55,226 nucleotides of DNA from Pseudomonadota bacterium (GTDB lineage: Bacteria > Pseudomonadota > Alphaproteobacteria > Acetobacterales > Acetobacteraceae): positions 1-55,226 of the forward strand of contig JAJXWD010000016.1 of assembly GCA_021781835.1 (NCBI GenBank), written 5' to 3'. Under the pieces are notes generated by a model. The model did no database searches, was not told the DNA's origin, and saw only the letters and a list, made by a program, of their open reading frames with translations. The number at the start of each line of letters is the position of its first letter. Position 1 is the stretch's first letter. Shown here piece by piece: positions 8,850-17,901 of the stretch. The position numbers were made by a program, and so were the translations under genes.

Positions 8850-8972
8850 TGAACGGACGGAGAGTTTTGTGAAACCTGTCGGGCGTGCCAAAAAGGTGAG
8901 AATGATTTGCAGTCGCGCGGAAACAGGCCCGGAGACGGCCCGGCGAAACATCCAAACGGAGGGCAGGGCGCC

Positions 8973-10238
8973 ATGAGCGGCGTGGCGCATCCGCATCATC
9001 GCCGGCGCCGTGGCTGGCATTTGCCGGGCTGGGGCAATCTCATCGCGGTGTTTGGTCCCGGCCTCGTGGTCATGCTGGCCGATACCGATGTCGGCTCCAT
9101 CATCACCGCCGGTCAAAGCGGCGTGCAATGGGGCTACAAGCTGCTGCTGCCCCAGATCATCCTGATCCCCGTGCTCTACATCGTGCAGGAGCTCACCGTC
9201 CGGCTCGGCATTTTCACCGGCAAGGGCCATGGCGAGCTGATCCGCGAGGCATTCGGCCCCAAATGGGCGTGGTTTTCGGCCACCGGCCTCGGCATTGCCA
9301 CCATCGGCGCGCTGCTCACCGAGTTTTCGGGCGTGGCCGGGGTGGGCGACCTGTTCGGCATACCGCATTATGTCTCGCTGTCCCTGACGGTGGTGGTGCT
9401 GCTGGCCATCGTGGTCACCGGCTCCTACCGGCGGGTTGAGCGCGTGGCGCTGGCCGTGGGTCTGTTCGAGCTGGCGTTTTTTTTCGTGGCCTGGGTGGCG
9501 CACCCCAATATCGGCGCCATGGCGCGCGATGCGGTTCATGTACCGCTGTTCAACGGCTCCTACGAATATCTGGTGGCGGCCAATATCGGCGCGGTCATCA
9601 TGCCCTGGATGGTGTTCTATCAGCAATCGGCGGTGGCCGATAAGCGCCTGGAAGCCCAGCATTTCCATGCCGCCCGCTGGGATACCGCGATCGGCGCGGT
9701 GATCACCCAGCTGGTCATGGCGGCGGTGCTCATCGCGGCGGCGGCTTCCATCCGCCCGAGCGCGCCCGGCGCCTCGCTCGCCACCGTCGGCCAGATGAGC
9801 GACGCCATGACCCCCTATCTCGGCCAAGAGGCCGGGCGCGTGGTGTTTTCGCTTGGCGTGCTGGGGGCGGGTCTGGTTGCGGCCATCGTCGCCTCGCTGG
9901 CGCTCGCCTGGGGCTTGGGCGAGGTGGCGGGCTATCGCCGCTCGCTCGAATACCACCCCCTCAAGGCCCGCTGGTTTTACGGCGTCTACGCGCTCTGCGT
10001 CATCGGCGGCGCGGTGCTGGTGGGGGTATGGCCCAATCTGGTCAGCCTCAATGTCGGCGTGCAGGTCATGAACGCCCTGCTGCTCCCCGTGGTTCTGGGC
10101 TTCCTGGTCCGTCTCGCCCAGGTCACGCTCCCCGCCCACCAGCGGCTCAAGGGCGGCTATTTCTGGGCGGTCGCCACCGTCTGCGCCATCACCTGCGCCT
10201 TCGGCGTTCTGGGCGGCATCGGCGGGCTGGTGTTCTAA
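8973..10238 (+). CDS. NRAMP-family divalent metal transporter with non-canonical motifs
   Basis: A 421-residue inner-membrane protein with about eleven membrane helices and the general NRAMP pattern. The TM1 metal motif, DPGN in classical MntH, reads DTDVGS here (residues 37-42), and the TM6 MPH motif reads MPW (210-212). It keeps EFSGVAGVGDLFG and GKGHGELIREAFG. These changes place it in a divergent NRAMP-related clade, so manganese specificity should not be assumed. The N-terminus is His/Arg-rich (HPHHRRRR). The ATG at 8973 has GGAGGG nine bases upstream; an in-frame upstream extension lacks support. Fur-like and FNR-like sites precede it. Confidence 0.85.
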   Translation: MSGVAHPHHRRRRGWHLPGWGNLIAVFGPGLVVMLADTDVGSIITAGQSGVQWGYKLLLPQIILIPVLYIVQELTVRLGIFTGKGHGELIREAFGPKWAWFSATGLGIATIGALLTEFSGVAGVGDLFGIPHYVSLSLTVVVLLAIVVTGSYRRVERVALAVGLFELAFFFVAWVAHPNIGAMARDAVHVPLFNGSYEYLVAANIGAVIMPWMVFYQQSAVADKRLEAQHFHAARWDTAIGAVITQLVMAAVLIAAAASIRPSAPGASLATVGQMSDAMTPYLGQEAGRVVFSLGVLGAGLVAAIVASLALAWGLGEVAGYRRSLEYHPLKARWFYGVYALCVIGGAVLVGVWPNLVSLNVGVQVMNALLLPVVLGFLVRLAQVTLPAHQRLKGGYFWAVATVCAITCAFGVLGGIGGLVF

Positions 10239-10421
10239 TCCCACGGTCTCTCAATAAAGCCGGCAAAAACTTTAAGGATCAAAAGTTTTCATGGGGTTTT
10301 GGGCTTCGCGGCGCGGTTTTTCAAAAAGCGCCCCCAAAAGCCGGGGTTATTTGTCCTCTGTGCATGGCCGGGTCGGCGCGGGGTTGTTTCCCTTCTTGAG
10401 GCGGCCATGATAAGGGGGCGC

Positions 10422-10880
10422 ATGACTCGTTCTTTGATCATTGCGCTCGGCGCCGACCATGGCGGTGTGAGCCTGAAAAACCGTCTGGCCAAGGCGATCA
10501 TCGAGGCCGGCCACGAAGTGCGCGATTTCGGCACGCATGACCAAGCCAGCGTCGATTACCCCGACTACGCCCATGCCGTGTGCGGCGTGGTGGCCGGGGC
10601 CGAGGCCGATCTCGGCATTCTGGTCTGCGGCACCGGCATCGGCATGAGCATCGCCGCCAACCGCCACCCCAAAATCCGTTGCGCGCTGGTGCATGATGTC
10701 ACCACCGCCCGCCTCACCCGCCAGCATAACGATGCCAACATCATCGCGCTCGGCGCGCGCATTGTGGGCGAGGAGGTGGCGCTCGACATCGTGCGCGCCT
10801 TCCTCACCACCGAATTCGAGGGCGGGCGGCATGAGCGCCGCCTGGCCAAGCTCAACCCCGCTCCTTCGGAGACTGTGTGA
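10422..10880 (+). CDS. rpiB: Ribose-5-phosphate isomerase B
   Basis: A 152-residue RpiB/LacA/LacB-family isomerase interconverting ribose 5-phosphate and ribulose 5-phosphate. Visible are ADHGG near the N-terminus, DYPDYA, and [12 protein letters not shown] with the catalytic cysteine. H and R residues of [18 protein letters not shown] fit the phosphate site. The ATG at 10422 is preceded by a GGGGG tract; an alternative ATG is at 10407. Its TGA overlaps a possible GTG of glyA, and the two are probably co-transcribed with the ribD group. Confidence 0.96.
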   Translation: MTRSLIIALGADHGGVSLKNRLAKAIIEAGHEVRDFGTHDQASVDYPDYAHAVCGVVAGAEADLGILVCGTGIGMSIAANRHPKIRCALVHDVTTARLTRQHNDANIIALGARIVGEEVALDIVRAFLTTEFEGGRHERRLAKLNPAPSETV

Positions 10881-10882
10881 CC

Positions 10883-12181
10883 ATGAACGACCAGACGATT
10901 TCCCCCCGCCTCGCGCGTTTCTTCCAGGCCTCCCTCGCCGAGACCGACCCCGCGGTCGCCGCCATCATCGGCCGCGAACTCGCCCGCGAGCAGGACGGCA
11001 TCGAGCTGATCGCCTCCGAAAACATCGTCTCCGCCGCGGTGCTGGCCGCCCAGGGCTCGGTGTTCACCAATAAATACGCCGAGGGCTACCCGGGCAAGCG
11101 CTATTACGGCGGCTGCGGCCCGTCCGATGAGGTGGAGAGCCTCGCCATCGAGCGCGCCAAGCAGATGTTTGGCGCGGGCTTTGCCAATGTGCAGGCCAAT
11201 TCGGGCTCGCAGGCCAACCAGTCGGTGTTCCTCGCCCTCATCCAGCCCGGAGACACGATTCTGGGCATGTCGCTGGCGGCTGGCGGCCATCTCACCCATG
11301 GCGCCGCGCCCAACATGTCGGGCAAATGGTTCAACGCCGTGCAATATGGCGTACGCCGCGAGGATGGCCTCCTCGATTACGAGGAGCTGGAGACCCTGGC
11401 CCGCGCGCACAAGCCCAAGCTCATCATTGCCGGCGGCTCGGCCTATCCGCGCTTCATCGACTTCGCGCGCTTCCGCGCCATCGCCGATGAGGTGGGGGCG
11501 TATTTCATGGTCGACATGGCGCATTTCGCCGGGCTGGTGGCCGCGGGCATCTACCCCAACCCGCTGCCCCACGCCCATGTGGTCACCACCACCACCCACA
11601 AAACCCTGCGCGGACCCAGAGGCGGCATGGTCCTCACCAACCATGAGGACATCGCCAAGAAGATCAACTCCGCGATCTTCCCCGGCCTTCAGGGCGGCCC
11701 GCTCATGCATGTCATCGCCGGCAAGGCGGTGGCGTTCGGCGAGGCGCTGACCCCCGAATTCGTCGCCTACCAGAAGCAGGTGGTGGCCAACGCCAAAATG
11801 CTGGCCGAAACGCTGGTCGAGCAGGGGCTCGACATCGTCACCGGCGGCACCGACAGCCACCTGATGCTGGTCGATTTGCGCCCCAAAAACACCACCGGCA
11901 AGGCGGCGGAAGCCAGCCTGGAGCGCGCCCACATCACCGCCAACAAGAACGCCATCCCCTTCGACCCCGCCAAGCCCGCCATCACGTCCGGCATCCGCCT
12001 CGGCACGCCGGCCGCCACCTCGCGCGGCTTCGGTCTGGCCGAGTTCAAGGAGATCGGCCAGATGATCGGCCAGGTGCTCGATGGCCTGGCCAAATCCAAC
12101 GACGGCACCAACGAGGCCGCCGAAGCTGAAGTGGGCGCGCGCGTGAAGGCGCTGTGCGCGCGCTTCCCCATCTACCGCTGA
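10883..12181 (+). CDS. glyA: Serine hydroxymethyltransferase
   Basis: A 432-residue PLP enzyme that converts serine and tetrahydrofolate to glycine and 5,10-methylene-tetrahydrofolate. The PLP lysine is K240 in [16 protein letters not shown]. Substrate motifs [10 protein letters not shown] and [13 protein letters not shown] are intact, and length is standard. The ATG at 10883 is chosen; an in-frame GTG at 10877 overlaps the rpiB stop and is possible because GGAG is only five bases before it. Followed eight bases later by nrdR in a continuous operon. Confidence 0.97.
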   Translation: MNDQTISPRLARFFQASLAETDPAVAAIIGRELAREQDGIELIASENIVSAAVLAAQGSVFTNKYAEGYPGKRYYGGCGPSDEVESLAIERAKQMFGAGFANVQANSGSQANQSVFLALIQPGDTILGMSLAAGGHLTHGAAPNMSGKWFNAVQYGVRREDGLLDYEELETLARAHKPKLIIAGGSAYPRFIDFARFRAIADEVGAYFMVDMAHFAGLVAAGIYPNPLPHAHVVTTTTHKTLRGPRGGMVLTNHEDIAKKINSAIFPGLQGGPLMHVIAGKAVAFGEALTPEFVAYQKQVVANAKMLAETLVEQGLDIVTGGTDSHLMLVDLRPKNTTGKAAEASLERAHITANKNAIPFDPAKPAITSGIRLGTPAATSRGFGLAEFKEIGQMIGQVLDGLAKSNDGTNEAAEAEVGARVKALCARFPIYR

Positions 12182-12188
12182 GGCTCTC

Positions 12189-12668
12189 ATGCGCTGCCCG
12201 TTCTGCGGTGAGGCCGACAGCCAGGTGAAGGATAGCCGCCCGACGGAAGATGGCAGCGCCATCCGCCGCCGGCGCTTCTGCACGTCCTGCGGGCAGCGTT
12301 TCACCACCGTCGAGCGCGTGCAGCTGCGCGAGCTGGTGGTGCTCAAGGCCGATGGCCGGCGCGTCGCCTTCGACCGCGACAAGCTGGCCCGCTCCATCCG
12401 CGTGGCGCTCAACAAGCGCCCCGTCGATGCCGAGCGCCAGGAGCGGATCGTGAACGGCATCGTGCGCAAGCTCGAAGCCAGCGGCGAGACCGAAATCACC
12501 TCCGGCGCCATCGGCGAGGAGGTCATGGCCGCCCTCAAGGAAATCGACGCGGTGGCCTATGTCCGCTTCGCCTCTGTCTACCGCGATTTCCGCGAAGCCC
12601 GGGATTTCCACGATTTCCTCGGCCGCCTCGACGGCACGCCCCTCGCCACCGACGAGCCAACACCGTGA
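12189..12668 (+). CDS. nrdR: Transcriptional repressor NrdR
   Basis: A 159-residue zinc/ATP-cone regulator of ribonucleotide reductase genes. The zinc ribbon cysteines are C3, C6, C31 and C34 (MRCPFCG and CTSCG). The ATP-cone follows ([18 protein letters not shown]). Its place before ribD is the classic alphaproteobacterial order. The last codons (DEPTP, stop) form the first partial unit of the tandem repeat that continues into ribD. The TGA stop overlaps the ribD GTG. Confidence 0.96.
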   Translation: MRCPFCGEADSQVKDSRPTEDGSAIRRRRFCTSCGQRFTTVERVQLRELVVLKADGRRVAFDRDKLARSIRVALNKRPVDAERQERIVNGIVRKLEASGETEITSGAIGEEVMAALKEIDAVAYVRFASVYRDFREARDFHDFLGRLDGTPLATDEPTP

Positions 12669-12763
12669 GCGAAGAGCGAGCCAACACCGTGAGCGGGGCG
12701 CGAGCCAACACAGTGAGCGGGGAGCGAGCCAATACAGTGAGCGGGGCGCGCGCCAGTTCCGTC
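12650..12763 (+). repeat. 24-base tandem repeat across the nrdR stop/ribD start junction
   Basis: Units begin at 12665, 12689, 12713 and 12737 with the pattern GTGAGCGgGGCGCGAGCCAA; half a unit precedes 12665 inside nrdR. Each unit begins GTGA, so each carries both an in-frame ribD start-type codon and, in the nrdR frame, a TGA. It encodes VSG[AE]RANT repeats. The array looks like copies of the original gene junction. Confidence 0.85.
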
Positions 12764-13852
12764 AGCGATGAGCTGTTCATGCGCGCCGCCCTCGCCCTGG
12801 CCCGCCGGGGCTTGGGGCAAACCGCGCCCAACCCCTCGGTCGGCTGCGTCATCGTCAAGGCTGGCCGCGTGCTCGGCCGGGGCACCACCTCGCCCGGCGG
12901 GCGCCCGCATGCCGAGATCAACGCCCTCGCCATGGCGGGCGAAGCCGCCCGCGGCGCCACCGCCTACGTCACCCTGGAGCCTTGCTGTTTTACCGGCAAA
13001 TCAGGTCCTTGCACCGAGGCCTTAATCCAATCTGGCATCCAGCGCGTGGTCATCGGCGCCCACGACCCCCACCCCAAGGTCAATGGCGCCGGCATCAAGC
13101 GGTTGCGTGAGGCCGGCATCGACGTGACCGATGGCGTGCTCACCCCCGAGGCCGAGACGGTGATCGAGGGCTTCGCCCTCACCCTCCGCGCCTCCCGCCC
13201 GCTGGTGCGCCTCAAGCTCGCCTCCTCGCTCGATGGCCGCATCGCCACCGCGTCCGGCCAGTCGCAATGGATCACCGGCCCCGAGTCCCGCCGCGCCACC
13301 CATGCCCTGCGCGGCCGGCACGATGCGGTGCTGGTCGGCGTCGGCACCGTGCTGGCCGACGACCCCGAGCTGACCTGCCGCATCGAGGGCTACCGCGCCG
13401 CCCCGCTCACCCGCGTGGTGGTCGATTCGCATCTGCGCACGCCGCTGCTCTCCAAGCTGGTGCGCGCCGCCCACACAGACCCGCTGATCATCCTCCACCG
13501 CAACGGCGCCGACCCCGCCCGCATCAAGGCGCTGCGCGAGGCCGGGGTCACGCTGGTCGAGCTGCCCGCCTCCAGCGCGGGGGTGGATCTCAAGGCCGGG
13601 CTCAAGGTGCTGGCCCAGCTCGGTCTCACCCGCGTGCTGGCCGAGGGCGGCGGCACCCTCGCGGCGGGCCTGCTGCGCGAGGATCTGGTCGATCGCCTCA
13701 GCTGGTTCCACGCCCCCCTGCTCATCGGCGGCGATGGCTGGCCCTCCGCCCAGGGGTTTGGGCTTGAAAGCCTGGAATTCGCGCCAAAATTCCGTGCAGT
13801 CTCGCGCCAGCTCTGGGGCGAGGACATCGTCACCCATTTCAGGAAATTCTGA
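12665..13852 (+). CDS. ribD: Bifunctional diaminohydroxyphosphoribosylaminopyrimidine deaminase/reductase
   Basis: A 395-residue two-domain enzyme catalysing deamination and then side-chain reduction in riboflavin synthesis. The deaminase zinc site is H82, E84 (PHAE), C107 and C116 (EPCC, GPC). The C-terminal RibD reductase domain begins about residue 185 ([12 protein letters not shown], then [10 protein letters not shown]). Residues 1-32 are an odd repeated tail (SGARANT) that would shorten if translation began at GTG 12689, 12713 or 12737. The first GTG overlaps the nrdR TGA. Without the repeat the protein has the usual length of about 365 residues. Confidence 0.95.
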   Translation: MSEERANTVSGARANTVSGERANTVSGARASSVSDELFMRAALALARRGLGQTAPNPSVGCVIVKAGRVLGRGTTSPGGRPHAEINALAMAGEAARGATAYVTLEPCCFTGKSGPCTEALIQSGIQRVVIGAHDPHPKVNGAGIKRLREAGIDVTDGVLTPEAETVIEGFALTLRASRPLVRLKLASSLDGRIATASGQSQWITGPESRRATHALRGRHDAVLVGVGTVLADDPELTCRIEGYRAAPLTRVVVDSHLRTPLLSKLVRAAHTDPLIILHRNGADPARIKALREAGVTLVELPASSAGVDLKAGLKVLAQLGLTRVLAEGGGTLAAGLLREDLVDRLSWFHAPLLIGGDGWPSAQGFGLESLEFAPKFRAVSRQLWGEDIVTHFRKF

Positions 13853-13856
13853 TCCC

Positions 13857-14471
13857 ATGTTCACGGGTCTCATCACCGGCGTCGGCACGGTCAAATCGGT
13901 CACCGCGCTGGGGCAGGGCAGGGATGCCCGCTTCACCATCGAAGCCCCGGCCCATGCGCCCTGGGCCGGCCATGTGGCCGAAATCGGCGCCTCCATCGCC
14001 CATTCGGGCGTGTGCCTCACGGTGGTCGAGTCCGGCCCGGGCTGGTGGGCGGTCGAGGTCTCGGCCGAGACCATCTCCAAAACCAGCCTCGGCGCCTGGG
14101 CGCCCGGCACGCGCGTCAACCTCGAAGCCTCGCTCCGCCTGGGGGCGGAAATCGGCGGCCATCTGGTCTCTGGCCATGTCGATGGCCTGGCCCGCCTGCT
14201 CAGCGTCACGCCCGAGCACGGCTCCACCCGCTTCCTCTTCGAGCTGCCCGCCGCCCTCGCCCCCTATGTGGCGGCCAAGGGCAGCGTGGCGCTGAACGGC
14301 GTGTCCCTCACCGTCAACGAGGTCGAAGGCCAGCGCTTTGGCGTCAACATCATCCCCCACACCCTCGCCCACACCAATTTTCACACGCTCAAGCCGGGTG
14401 ACGAGGTGAATGTGGAAATCGACATGCTGGCGCGCTATGTCGCCCGTCAATTGGCGTTTAGCAAAGCCTAA
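13857..14471 (+). CDS. ribE: Riboflavin synthase, alpha subunit
   Basis: A 204-residue enzyme that dismutates two lumazine molecules to riboflavin. It begins with the diagnostic MFTGLI and shows two similar beta-barrel halves, with SHVDG-type segment SGHVDG and NGVSLTV in the second half. The ATG at 13857 lies four bases after the ribD stop; longer in-frame starts would run into ribD. It forms the pathway's last step and works with RibH, encoded just downstream. Confidence 0.96.
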   Translation: MFTGLITGVGTVKSVTALGQGRDARFTIEAPAHAPWAGHVAEIGASIAHSGVCLTVVESGPGWWAVEVSAETISKTSLGAWAPGTRVNLEASLRLGAEIGGHLVSGHVDGLARLLSVTPEHGSTRFLFELPAALAPYVAAKGSVALNGVSLTVNEVEGQRFGVNIIPHTLAHTNFHTLKPGDEVNVEIDMLARYVARQLAFSKA

Positions 14472-14533
14472 AGCTTCGTTTGCAATGGTTCATAAGGCCT
14501 GGCGGCAACGCGGGCGAGCAGGGAAAACACCTC

Positions 14534-15658
14534 ATGGAAGGTCTCAAAAAATCGAGCCTGAACGAGTATATCTCGCCGGCATCGGAAATCATCGAAGAGG
14601 CCCGCGCCGGGCGCATCTTCATCCTCGTCGATGACGAGGACCGCGAAAACGAGGGTGATCTCGTCATCCCCGCGCAGTTCGCCACCCCCGAGGCGATCAA
14701 TTTCATGATCAAACACGCCCGCGGCCTGGTCTGCCTGGCCATGACCCGCGCGCGCTGCGAATCGCTTGGCCTGCCGCTGATGACCCAGGCCAACGGCACC
14801 CGCCACGAGACAGCCTTCACCGTCTCCATCGAGGCCAAGGAAGGCGTCCCCACCGGCATCTCGGCGGCCGACCGCGCGCGCACCGTGGCGGTCGCCATCA
14901 ACCCCGAGCTTGGGCGCGATGACATCGTCTCCCCCGGCCATATCTTCCCCCTCATGGCGCGCGACGGCGGCACGCTGGTCCGCGCCGGCCACACCGAGGC
15001 CTCGGTCGATATTTCCCGCCTCGCCGGGCTCATCCCCGCCGGTGTCATCTGCGAAATCATCAACGATGACGGCACCATGTCGCGCCTGCCCGATCTGGTG
15101 GCCTTCGCCCAGCGCCACAACATCAAGCTCGGCACCATCGCCGACCTCATCGCCTATCGCCGCCGCACCGAGCGTCTGGTCAAGCGCGTCGAGCAGGGCA
15201 TGGTCACCACCGGCACGGGCGCGGGCTGGCGGGCCATCGCCTTCGAAAGCAAGGTCGATCATCTCGAGCATCTGGCCCTGATCAAGGGCGATATTTCGGG
15301 CGAGGCCCCGGTGCTGGTGCGCATGCACGCCGCCGACCTGCTGGGCGATGTGCTGGGCACCCCCCACATCACCTCGCTGCGCGGCGCCATGAGCCAGATC
15401 GAGGCCGAGGGGCGCGGCGTGGTGGTGGTGGTGCGTGACCAGCGCAAGGCCGCCCTGTCCGAGCGCATCCGCGAGCTGTCCGAGCACAAGCCGCAAACGC
15501 TGGGCTTGCGCGATTACGGCATCGGCGCGCAAATCCTGCTCGATCTGGGGGTCAAGGACATGGTCCTGCTCTCCAACCACAAGCGCCACATCATCGGGCT
15601 CGAAGGTTACGGGCTCAACATCGTCGAACAGCGGCCCGTCACGGCCGAGGAGAACTGA
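14534..15658 (+). CDS. ribB: 3,4-dihydroxy-2-butanone-4-phosphate synthase with degenerate GTP cyclohydrolase II domain
   Basis: A 374-residue RibBA-like protein. The DHBP synthase domain (about 10-210) is intact: DDEDRENEGD (33-42), GHIFPL (135-140) and GHTEASVD (152-159). The C-terminal domain (about 215-374) aligns in length with GTP cyclohydrolase II, but the zinc-cysteine motif (CxxG...CDC) is replaced by MHAADLLGDVLG around 264-275, and no cysteine occurs after C173. Such proteins have been termed RibBX; GTP cyclohydrolase activity must come from another locus. The ATG at 14534 is chosen because the family starts near this point; a start at 14480 would add 18 atypical residues. Confidence 0.93.
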   Translation: MEGLKKSSLNEYISPASEIIEEARAGRIFILVDDEDRENEGDLVIPAQFATPEAINFMIKHARGLVCLAMTRARCESLGLPLMTQANGTRHETAFTVSIEAKEGVPTGISAADRARTVAVAINPELGRDDIVSPGHIFPLMARDGGTLVRAGHTEASVDISRLAGLIPAGVICEIINDDGTMSRLPDLVAFAQRHNIKLGTIADLIAYRRRTERLVKRVEQGMVTTGTGAGWRAIAFESKVDHLEHLALIKGDISGEAPVLVRMHAADLLGDVLGTPHITSLRGAMSQIEAEGRGVVVVVRDQRKAALSERIRELSEHKPQTLGLRDYGIGAQILLDLGVKDMVLLSNHKRHIIGLEGYGLNIVEQRPVTAEEN

Positions 15659-15659
15659 C

Positions 15660-16133
15660 TTGGCCACCCAACACGCCCCCGCGCCGGTGGCGCCCGCCCT
15701 GCCGGGTCCGGCGCCGCGCATCCTGCTCATCAAGGCCCCCTATTACCGTCAGGTGATCGAGGGCATGCAGGCCGCCGCGCTTGAGCTGTTCGCCCAGGCC
15801 GCCGCCGAGATCGAGCAGATCGAGGTGGCTGGCGCCTATGAGCTGCCCCAGGCCCTGGCGCTCGCCGCCCATGCCGGGTTCGACGGCTTCGTGCTGCTCG
15901 GCTGCGTGGTGCGCGGCGAGACCGACCATTACGAATTCATCTGCGACTCGGTGATGCACGGCATTTTGCAGGTCGCCACCGCGCACCGGCTCGCCACCGG
16001 CACCGCCGTCCTCACCGTCGACACGCTGGGCCAAGCCATGGCCCGCAGCCACGAGACGGGCGCCAACAAAGGCGCCGAGGCCGCCGCCGCCTGCCTTGGC
16101 CAGATCGCCCTCAAACGCCGGTTCGGCGCATGA
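15660..16133 (+). CDS. ribH: 6,7-dimethyl-8-ribityllumazine synthase
   Basis: A 157-residue lumazine synthase that condenses the pyrimidine product of RibD with dihydroxybutanone phosphate from RibB. Diagnostic segments are GAYELP and GCVVRGETDHYEFIC, which includes the catalytic histidine. I choose the TTG at 15660, because GAGGAGA lies about seven bases upstream and no ATG or GTG gives a full-length protein. The N-terminal 18 residues are Ala/Pro-rich. Its stop overlaps the nusB start (ATGA). Confidence 0.94.
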   Translation: MATQHAPAPVAPALPGPAPRILLIKAPYYRQVIEGMQAAALELFAQAAAEIEQIEVAGAYELPQALALAAHAGFDGFVLLGCVVRGETDHYEFICDSVMHGILQVATAHRLATGTAVLTVDTLGQAMARSHETGANKGAEAAAACLGQIALKRRFGA

Positions 16134-16603
16134 AGCCCCGGCCCAGAACCCTGGCCCGCGTGGCCGCCGTGCAGGCGCTCTATCAGGCCGAGCAGGCCGA
16201 GCTGAACGCCGAAACCGTGATCGACCAGTTCGTGCGCCACCGGCTCGGCGCCCTGCCGGGGGCCGAGACCATCGAGGACGGCAAACTGCCCGAGGCCGAC
16301 GTGCCGCTATTCGCCCGTCTGGTGCGCACCGCCACCCTCCAGCAGGAAACGATCGATGGCATGATCGCCAACGCCCTGCCCGAAGCCTGGCCCATGTCGC
16401 GCCTCGACCCCGTGCTGCGCGCCTCCCTGCGCGCCGGCGGCGCCGAGCTGTGGCTGAACGACGCCGCGCCCGCCAAGGTCGTCATCAACGAGTTTCTCGA
16501 TGTCGCCCACGGCTTCTTCTCGGGCGACGAGCCCCGCATGCTCAATGGCGTGCTGGACAGGCTCGCCCATCTGCTGCGCCCGGCGGAATTCCCCGCCGCC
16601 TGA
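16130..16603 (+). CDS. nusB: Transcription antitermination protein NusB
   Basis: A 157-residue helical protein that binds rRNA boxA with S10 and promotes antitermination of rRNA transcripts. The family pattern is visible in RVAAVQALYQ near the start and in INEFLDVAHGF near the end. Start and stop both overlap neighbours by four and one bases, giving translational coupling in the ribH-nusB-thiL arrangement common to many proteobacteria. Confidence 0.94.
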   Translation: MKPRPRTLARVAAVQALYQAEQAELNAETVIDQFVRHRLGALPGAETIEDGKLPEADVPLFARLVRTATLQQETIDGMIANALPEAWPMSRLDPVLRASLRAGGAELWLNDAAPAKVVINEFLDVAHGFFSGDEPRMLNGVLDRLAHLLRPAEFPAA

Positions 16604-17538
16604 TGGCGGGCGAGTTTGCCCGCATCGCGCGTTATTTCGCGCCCCTCGCGGGCCCGGCGGGTCTGGGCCTGCGCGACGATGCGGCCCTGTTCACCCCGCC
16701 TGTGGGGGCCGAGCTGGTGCTCACCGTCGACCAAATGCTCGAATCCGTGCATTTCCTGCCGGGCGATGACCCCTCCCTCATCGCCCGCAAGCTGCTGCGC
16801 CGCAATTTGTCAGACCTGGCTGCCATGGGCGCCGCGCCGCTGGGCTATCTGCTCACCACCGCCTTGCCCGTCCAAACCCCCGAATCCTGGCTGGCCGGAT
16901 TCGCGGCGGGGCTGGCCCAGGACCAGGCCGAATACGGCCTCACCCTCATGGGCGGCGATTCGTCGTCGAGCAAATCCGGCATCGCGCTCTCCATCACCGC
17001 CCTGGGCGCGGTGCCCAGGGGCCGCGCGCTCACCCGTTCAGGCGCCCGCGCGGGCGATGAGCTTTGGGTCACCGGCACCATTGGCGATGCGGTGCTTGGC
17101 CTCCAGGCCCGTCTGGGCGCCTGGGCGGATGAGGACGGCGTCTTAACCCGCCGTTCCCTGCTGCCCGAGCCGCGCCTTGGCCTCGCCCTGCACGGCCTCG
17201 CCCATGCCTGTATCGATGTCTCCGACGGGCTGGTGCAGGATCTGGGCCATATCGCCGAGGCTTCGGGCCTGGCCGCCACCCTGTATGCCGCCGCCGTCCC
17301 CGCCTCGCCGGCCGCCGCCCGCCAGGGCGCCGCCGCCCTGGCCGAGCGCCTGACCGGCGGCGATGATTACGAGCTGCTGCTGGCCGTGCCGCCCGGGCAC
17401 GAAGCCGCCCTGCGCGCCGCCTGCGGTTCCGTGCCCATCACCCGCATTGGCCAGTTCACGCCGGGCAGGGGCGTGCGCGTGCTGGCGGCGGATGGCACCG
17501 AGCTGCCGCTCCCCCGCACCGGCTGGACGCATTTCTGA
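16603..17538 (+). CDS. thiL: Thiamine-monophosphate kinase
   Basis: A 311-residue AIR-synthase-fold kinase that makes thiamine diphosphate, the cofactor of DXS encoded at the window start. Visible are GLRDDAALF, VDQMLESVHF, MGGDSSSSKSG and IDVSDGLVQDL. The ATG overlaps the last base of the nusB stop. Just after its stop the last codons and following bases are repeated (see 17534-17607). Confidence 0.96.
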   Translation: MAGEFARIARYFAPLAGPAGLGLRDDAALFTPPVGAELVLTVDQMLESVHFLPGDDPSLIARKLLRRNLSDLAAMGAAPLGYLLTTALPVQTPESWLAGFAAGLAQDQAEYGLTLMGGDSSSSKSGIALSITALGAVPRGRALTRSGARAGDELWVTGTIGDAVLGLQARLGAWADEDGVLTRRSLLPEPRLGLALHGLAHACIDVSDGLVQDLGHIAEASGLAATLYAAAVPASPAAARQGAAALAERLTGGDDYELLLAVPPGHEAALRAACGSVPITRIGQFTPGRGVRVLAADGTELPLPRTGWTHF

Positions 17539-17607
17539 AACGGCACGCCTGGGCGCGCCTGTCTGAAACGGCACGCCTGTCTGAAACAGAAAAACCCGGC
17601 ACGCCTG
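17534..17607 (+). repeat. Short repeats at the thiL 3' end
   Basis: TCTGAAACGGCACGCCTG occurs exactly at 17534-17551 and 17562-17579. A third, interrupted copy (TCTGAAAC, then CGGCACGCCTG) follows to 17607. The first copy contains the thiL stop codon. The last CGGCACGCC forms one arm of the rpmG terminator. Confidence 0.7.
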
Positions 17608-17618
17608 GGCGTGCCGGG
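17590..17618 (-). terminator. rpmG intrinsic terminator
   Basis: A perfect 10-base stem CCCGGCACGC/GCGTGCCGGG with a four-base loop, followed on the minus strand by TTTTTCTG. It lies about 50 bases after the rpmG stop and probably also insulates thiL. Confidence 0.8.
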
Positions 17619-17668
17619 TGGGTGAGCCTTAAGGAAAGCGAAACACGCCCGCGGGGGCGTGCCCGATC

Positions 17669-17836
17669 TTACTTGATCTTGGCTTCCTTGAACTTCACGT
17701 GCTTGCGCACCACCGGGTCATACTTGTTCAGCTCAAGCTTGCCGGTCTGCGCGCGGGCGTTCTTTTTGGTCACATAAAAATACCCGGTATCCGCGGTGGA
17801 CACGAGCTTGATTTGAACAACGTTAGACTTTGCCAT
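17669..17836 (-). CDS. rpmG: Ribosomal protein L33
   Basis: A 55-residue protein of the large ribosomal subunit. It starts [18 protein letters not shown] and continues with FYVTKKN and [18 protein letters not shown], the standard L33 sequence. It has no cysteines, so it is the zinc-free form. GGAG precedes the ATG at 17836 at a good distance. It has its own terminator and lies 65 bases downstream of the S41 peptidase gene on the same strand. Confidence 0.97.
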   Translation of the reverse strand: MAKSNVVQIKLVSTADTGYFYVTKKNARAQTGKLELNKYDPVVRKHVKFKEAKIK

Positions 17837-17901
17837 ATTTCAGAATCTCCAGGTGCGCGCGTATGCCGCAACAAGTTGGGGTCGTCAAGGGTTTCTCTCG
17901 C

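Noticed and set aside
10565-12538. 657-codon minus-strand open frame opposite rpiB, glyA and nrdR
   Set aside because: Shadow of three firmly recognised genes; no family features or ribosome site.
14472-14533. FMN riboswitch upstream of ribB
   Set aside because: The gap is only 62 bases and lacks the conserved RFN segments; none is seen before ribD either, where genes overlap.
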